In this document: in pieces, positions 21,435 through 22,764 of the stretch
Numbering within the stretch: position 1 is the stretch's first letter
Layout of the letters: every line of letters begins with the position of its first letter
NCBI GenBank assembly: GCA_959026535.1
Contig: CAUFMB010000036.1
Span: forward strand, 1 to 22,764
Direction of reading: 5' to 3'
Source: an uncultured Collinsella sp.
GTDB taxonomy: Bacteria > Actinomycetota > Coriobacteriia > Coriobacteriales > Coriobacteriaceae
Length of the DNA stretch: 22,764 bases
Notes under the pieces: generated by a model
What the model was told of the DNA's origin: nothing
The model's input: only the letters and a program-made list of their open reading frames with translations
Databases searched by the model: none
Made by a program: the position numbers and the translations under genes

Positions 21435-22475
21435 ATGTCTGAGCTCAACCCCGTCCGCATTGCCGTTATCGGCGCCGGCGCCATGGGCCGCAACCACATC
21501 CGCTTTGTCACCGAGGAGCCCGAGGCCGAGCTCGTCGCCATCGCCGACGCCTTTGAGGGCGCCCGCGCCACGGCTGAGGCCGCCGGCGTGCCGTTCTTCA
21601 CCGATCCCGCCCAGATGATGGACGAGGTTAAGCCCGAGGCCGTCATCATCGCCACGCCCAACGACCTGCACCTGGGCGTTGCCCGCGAGGCTGTGAAGCG
21701 CAATATCGTACCGCTGGTCGAAAAGCCGATCTCCAACGACCTGGAGGATGCCCAGGCTTTCGCTGCCGAGGCCGAGACCGCCGGCGTGCCCGTGCTCGTG
21801 GGTCAGCACCGTCGCCACAACCCCTTCGTCAACAAGGCCAAGGAGATCATCGAGTCCGGCGAGCTGGGCAAGCTCACCGTGTCGAGCTTCCACTACATGA
21901 TCTATAAGAATGACGAGTACTTCGATGTCGAATGGCGCCGCAAGAAGGGTGCCGGCCCGATCCTGGTCAACCTGGTGCACGACGTCGACCTGCTCCGCTA
22001 CCTGCTGGGCGAGCCCGTTGCCGTCCAGGGTATGCAGTCCAGCGCCGCCCGCGGTTTTGAGACCGAGGACTCCGCCGTGGTCAACGTCCGTTTTGCCGAT
22101 GGCGCGCTCGCAAGCATGACCATCTCCGACGCCACCGCCAGCCCCTGGAACTGGGAGGCAACCGCTCGCGAGGACCCGCAGTACCGCCCCTTCGACGCCG
22201 ACGCCTACTTTATCGGCGGCACTAAGGGCGCCCTGTCGCTGCCCCGCCTGCACCAGTTCTCCTACGACGGCGCCTCCAACTGGCACAAGCCGCTGCAGAT
22301 GGAGATTCCGGCCGTCGACCCGGCACTGCCGCACAAGATGCAGCTCAAGCACTTTGTGAAGGTTGTCCGCCGCGAGGTCGAGCCCGTCGTGACCCCCGCC
22401 GACAACGTTAAGACGCTCACGCTTCTCAACGCTATCAAGGAGGCCGCCGAGACCGGCCAGCTCGTCGAGCTGTAA
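21435..22475 (+). CDS. Gfo/Idh/MocA family oxidoreductase
   Basis: This 346-residue protein has an N-terminal Rossmann fold with VIGAGAMGRNH (11-21) and ATPNDLH (73-79). The family hallmark EKP is at 96-98, and the C-terminal substrate domain carries NLVHDVDLLRYL (179-190) with the probable catalytic His182 and Asp185. Family enzymes oxidise or reduce sugars, inositols and their acids using NAD(P). Length is typical. The start has an AAGGAG ribosome site. Together with the SDR it suggests two successive redox steps, such as oxidation then reduction at neighbouring positions of one imported compound. It is followed by a terminator, and no kinase, aldolase or dehydratase is visible in the window. 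Confidence 0.93.
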   Translation: MSELNPVRIAVIGAGAMGRNHIRFVTEEPEAELVAIADAFEGARATAEAAGVPFFTDPAQMMDEVKPEAVIIATPNDLHLGVAREAVKRNIVPLVEKPISNDLEDAQAFAAEAETAGVPVLVGQHRRHNPFVNKAKEIIESGELGKLTVSSFHYMIYKNDEYFDVEWRRKKGAGPILVNLVHDVDLLRYLLGEPVAVQGMQSSAARGFETEDSAVVNVRFADGALASMTISDATASPWNWEATAREDPQYRPFDADAYFIGGTKGALSLPRLHQFSYDGASNWHKPLQMEIPAVDPALPHKMQLKHFVKVVRREVEPVVTPADNVKTLTLLNAIKEAAETGQLVEL

Positions 22476-22547
22476 TGCCTTAAGAGCGACCGCGGCAGAA
22501 ACCCCATGCCGAACCCTTCGGTCCGTCACCAACAAGCCCCTCTTCTT

Positions 22548-22583
22548 TGCCCCGCGAGCAGCCTCCTGCCCGCGGGGCATTTT
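22548..22583 (+). terminator. Intrinsic terminator after the Gfo/Idh gene
   Basis: TGCCCCGCG (22548-22556) pairs with CGCGGGGCA (22571-22579) across a 14-nt loop and is followed by TTTT. It is 72 nt past the stop and correctly oriented for the SDR/MFS/Gfo transcript. Confidence 0.8.
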
Positions 22584-22764
22584 GCTACCTTGCCGACGAT
22601 TTTTCTGGGGCGGGGGCTATTTTGCACCTCGGCTTGATTCGTTCGCCACGAAATGGGCCTATCTACTACGTTTAGCCAATCACCCTCAAACATACCATAT
22701 TTCCTAAAATCAAAACCGACGCTCCTATAAGTTGTCAAGAGGCAGTTTGCGGGAGCGCTCTCTC
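22584..22764. other. Gene-free right edge, more AT-rich than surroundings
   Basis: No credible gene is seen. A minus-strand frame (22526-22738) runs across the terminator, lacks a ribosome site and matches no family I know. On the minus strand TTGACA (22731-22736) is present, but no good -10 follows at standard spacing. The stretch 22650-22720 is AT-rich relative to the window and could be an upstream region of a gene beyond the edge or a dispersed repeat. Confidence 0.4.

Noticed and set aside
19977..22580. 867-residue minus-strand open frame
   Set aside because: Antisense to the OFA carrier and Gfo/Idh genes. Gly/Asp/His-rich low-complexity translation without motifs, and it crosses a terminator.
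22526..22738. 70-residue minus-strand frame at the right edge
   Set aside because: Runs across a terminator, with no ribosome site and no recognised family.

Overview
The window is GC-rich, densely coded bacterial chromosome. It most resembles a gut actinobacterium of the class Coriobacteriia, probably Collinsella. That assignment is inferred from three things: a secreted fibro-slime/SpaA-type surface protein, the gene families present, and many intergenic palindromes including copies of a GACAAAGGGAC/GTCCCTTTGTC repeat. I see no rRNA, tRNA, CRISPR array, phage gene or transposase.

Layout. Positions 1-1692 (minus) hold the N-terminal 564 residues of a secreted fibro-slime plus SpaA/Cna-B-like surface protein that runs off the left edge. 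Positions 1880-6254 (minus) look like one operon, transcribed right to left: lipoprotein solute-binding protein, amino-acid-type permease with an extended N-terminus, ATPase, and an M20 metallopeptidase. It probably imports amino acids or short/N-blocked peptides and hydrolyses them. Next on the minus strand are an aldose 1-epimerase-like enzyme (6461-7354) and, upstream of it, an unrecognised single-pass membrane protein with an acidic N-terminus (7434-8303). A DHA1-type MFS exporter (8547-9770, TTG start) reads the other way.

Positions 9874-9962 carry three 17-bp palindromes at a 33-34 bp pitch, directly before an AAA/DUF4143 ATPase (9983-11353). A low-molecular-weight phosphatase (11387-11833) follows. 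A composite palindromic element (11877-12002) separates it from a convergent pair: pyridoxamine kinase (12326-13150) and an overlapping small Cys-rich TIGR04076-like protein (12004-12333).

Positions 13151-13577 contain no credible gene but are highly structured: a possible ncRNA or dispersed element, a strong hairpin, a sigma70-like promoter and a palindromic operator. They lead into a tightly overlapping MarR regulator and two half-transporter genes (13578-17812), a heterodimeric ABC multidrug-type exporter with one degenerate ATP site. It ends in a 108-nt near-perfect hairpin, an intrinsic terminator and another dispersed repeat.

The right part is a divergent LysR regulator (18049-18927, GTG start) facing an SDR oxidoreductase, an OFA-type MFS carrier and a Gfo/Idh/MocA dehydrogenase (19160-22475). 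Together these look like uptake and stepwise redox catabolism of one small polyol, sugar acid or related carboxylate. A terminator and a gene-free tail close the window.

The most unusual content is the variety of intergenic palindromic elements, especially the operator-like array before the DUF4143 gene, the structured region before the MarR operon, and the very long hairpin after the exporter.
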